64,000 bases of DNA from NCBI GenBank assembly GCA_015058405.1, contig SVCL01000033.1, positions 23,888 to 87,887 of the forward strand, given 5' to 3'. The stretch comes from Clostridium sp. (lineage in GTDB: Bacteria; Bacillota; Clostridia; Clostridiales; Clostridiaceae). The translations under genes were made by a program, and so were the position numbers. Of the stretch, positions 63,722 through 64,000 are shown one piece after another; position 1 is the stretch's first letter, and every line of letters starts with the position of its first letter. The notes below the pieces were generated by a model. The model had not been told where the DNA came from. It saw only the letters and a program-made list of their open reading frames with translations, and did not search any database.

Positions 63722-63823
63722 ATGAGTTTACGGGACTTAGTTCTAGACTATCAACATCCTATAAATAAATTCCATTTGATGCCGCTTGATTTTTTAAAAG
63801 TGCACGCCAAGTATTATGTGTAA
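63722..63823 (+). CDS. short reading frame (33 aa), unrecognised
   Basis: AAGGGGGGATTATAT-ATG gives MSLRDLVLDYQHPINKFHLM and ends HAKYYV with stop TAA at 63821-63823. Composition is ordinary for a protein and less repetitive than random AT-rich DNA. It might be a remnant of a longer gene, or a small peptide. No family recognised. Confidence 0.3.
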   Translation: MSLRDLVLDYQHPINKFHLMPLDFLKVHAKYYV

Positions 63824-63958
63824 CTTCATCATAACTATATACTATAATAGTGCAAAATCGCTTGAATAATTTTACAAATGAATAAAATAAAAAAACATTT
63901 ATGACAAATCCTTGTTATAATTAAGTTCCTACACAAAACAAACAAGGAGTATGCATAA

Positions 63959-64000
63959 ATGTTTCAGAACACAATTATATCAGATGAACTATCAATACAC
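63959..64000 (+). CDS. start of an unrecognised gene at the right edge (partial)
   Basis: ATG at 63959, ten bases after AAGGAG, opens MFQNTIISDELSIH and runs off the window. TGTTATAAT (63913-63921, extended -10) lies 38 bases upstream. Fourteen residues are too few to assign; a transposase or accessory gene is possible. Between 63824 and 63958 I see only this promoter. Confidence 0.4.
   Translation, partial: MFQNTIISDELSIH

Noticed and set aside
1..64000. tRNA, rRNA or CRISPR
   Set aside because: No cloverleaf with CCA-type ends, rRNA-like stretch or regularly spaced short repeat was seen in any intergenic region.

Overview
The window comes from a strongly AT-rich, low-G+C Gram-positive spore-former, best read as Clostridium sensu stricto. 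Evidence: GerK spore-germination receptor genes (gerKB divergent from gerKA-gerKC, the arrangement I know from C. perfringens), a leucyl T-box, reverse rubrerythrin, class B sortase, GGAGG-type ribosome sites, frequent extended -10 promoters and abundant A/T-ending codons. I saw no rRNA, tRNA, CRISPR array or complete insertion sequence. It reads as chromosome.

Layout. 1-15.2 kb: surface-polysaccharide locus. It holds the end of rmlB, GT2 glycosyltransferases, a WbaP-type initiating phosphosugar transferase, a Wzm/Wzt-type ABC exporter, a large polytopic protein, rmlA and rmlD, then a GT2/DUF2304/SMR-like/GT2 module. 15.4-22.7 kb: two tandem paralogous autolysins (glucosaminidase, seven ~108-residue repeats, amidase_3), followed by galU and a convergent O-antigen-ligase-like gene. 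25-33 kb: trpS, an ECF S-component, a small zinc-ribbon gene with a TTG start, the gerK genes, a small P-loop protein and tyrS. 33-43 kb: a FliK-like/FlhB-C-terminus pair without other flagellar genes, a phosphoesterase, a soluble chemotaxis transducer, a small alarmone synthetase, a HesB-like protein, a methyltransferase-like protein and leuS behind a T-box. 43.5-49.6 kb: amino-acid permease, reverse rubrerythrin, acyltransferase, alpha/beta hydrolase, cardiolipin synthase. 49.6-58.9 kb: the shikimate/Phe/Tyr operon. 59-64 kb: degV, CYTH protein, deoD, sortase B, NdpA-like protein, and an unrecognised right edge.

The aromatic operon (aroF1-aroB-aroA-aroC-pheA-aroE-aroK-aroF2-tyrA) covers entry to the shikimate pathway through prephenate to the Phe and Tyr branches, apart from a 3-dehydroquinate dehydratase, which I do not see here. 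Between its near-consensus promoter and aroF1 lies a 44-codon reading frame in which 11 of 14 consecutive codons (12-25) specify Phe, Tyr or Trp, followed by an intrinsic terminator. This is the layout of leader-peptide transcription attenuation, unexpected in a Firmicute where T-boxes usually do this job (the window has one for leuS). I consider it the most interesting signal in the window.

Other points of note are two related long hairpin elements about 40 kb apart (near 19.0 and 58.9 kb), a MITE-like palindrome at 27.3 kb, a recent 663-bp in-frame duplication inside the second autolysin, and an ABC-2 permease carrying an extra extracytoplasmic domain.
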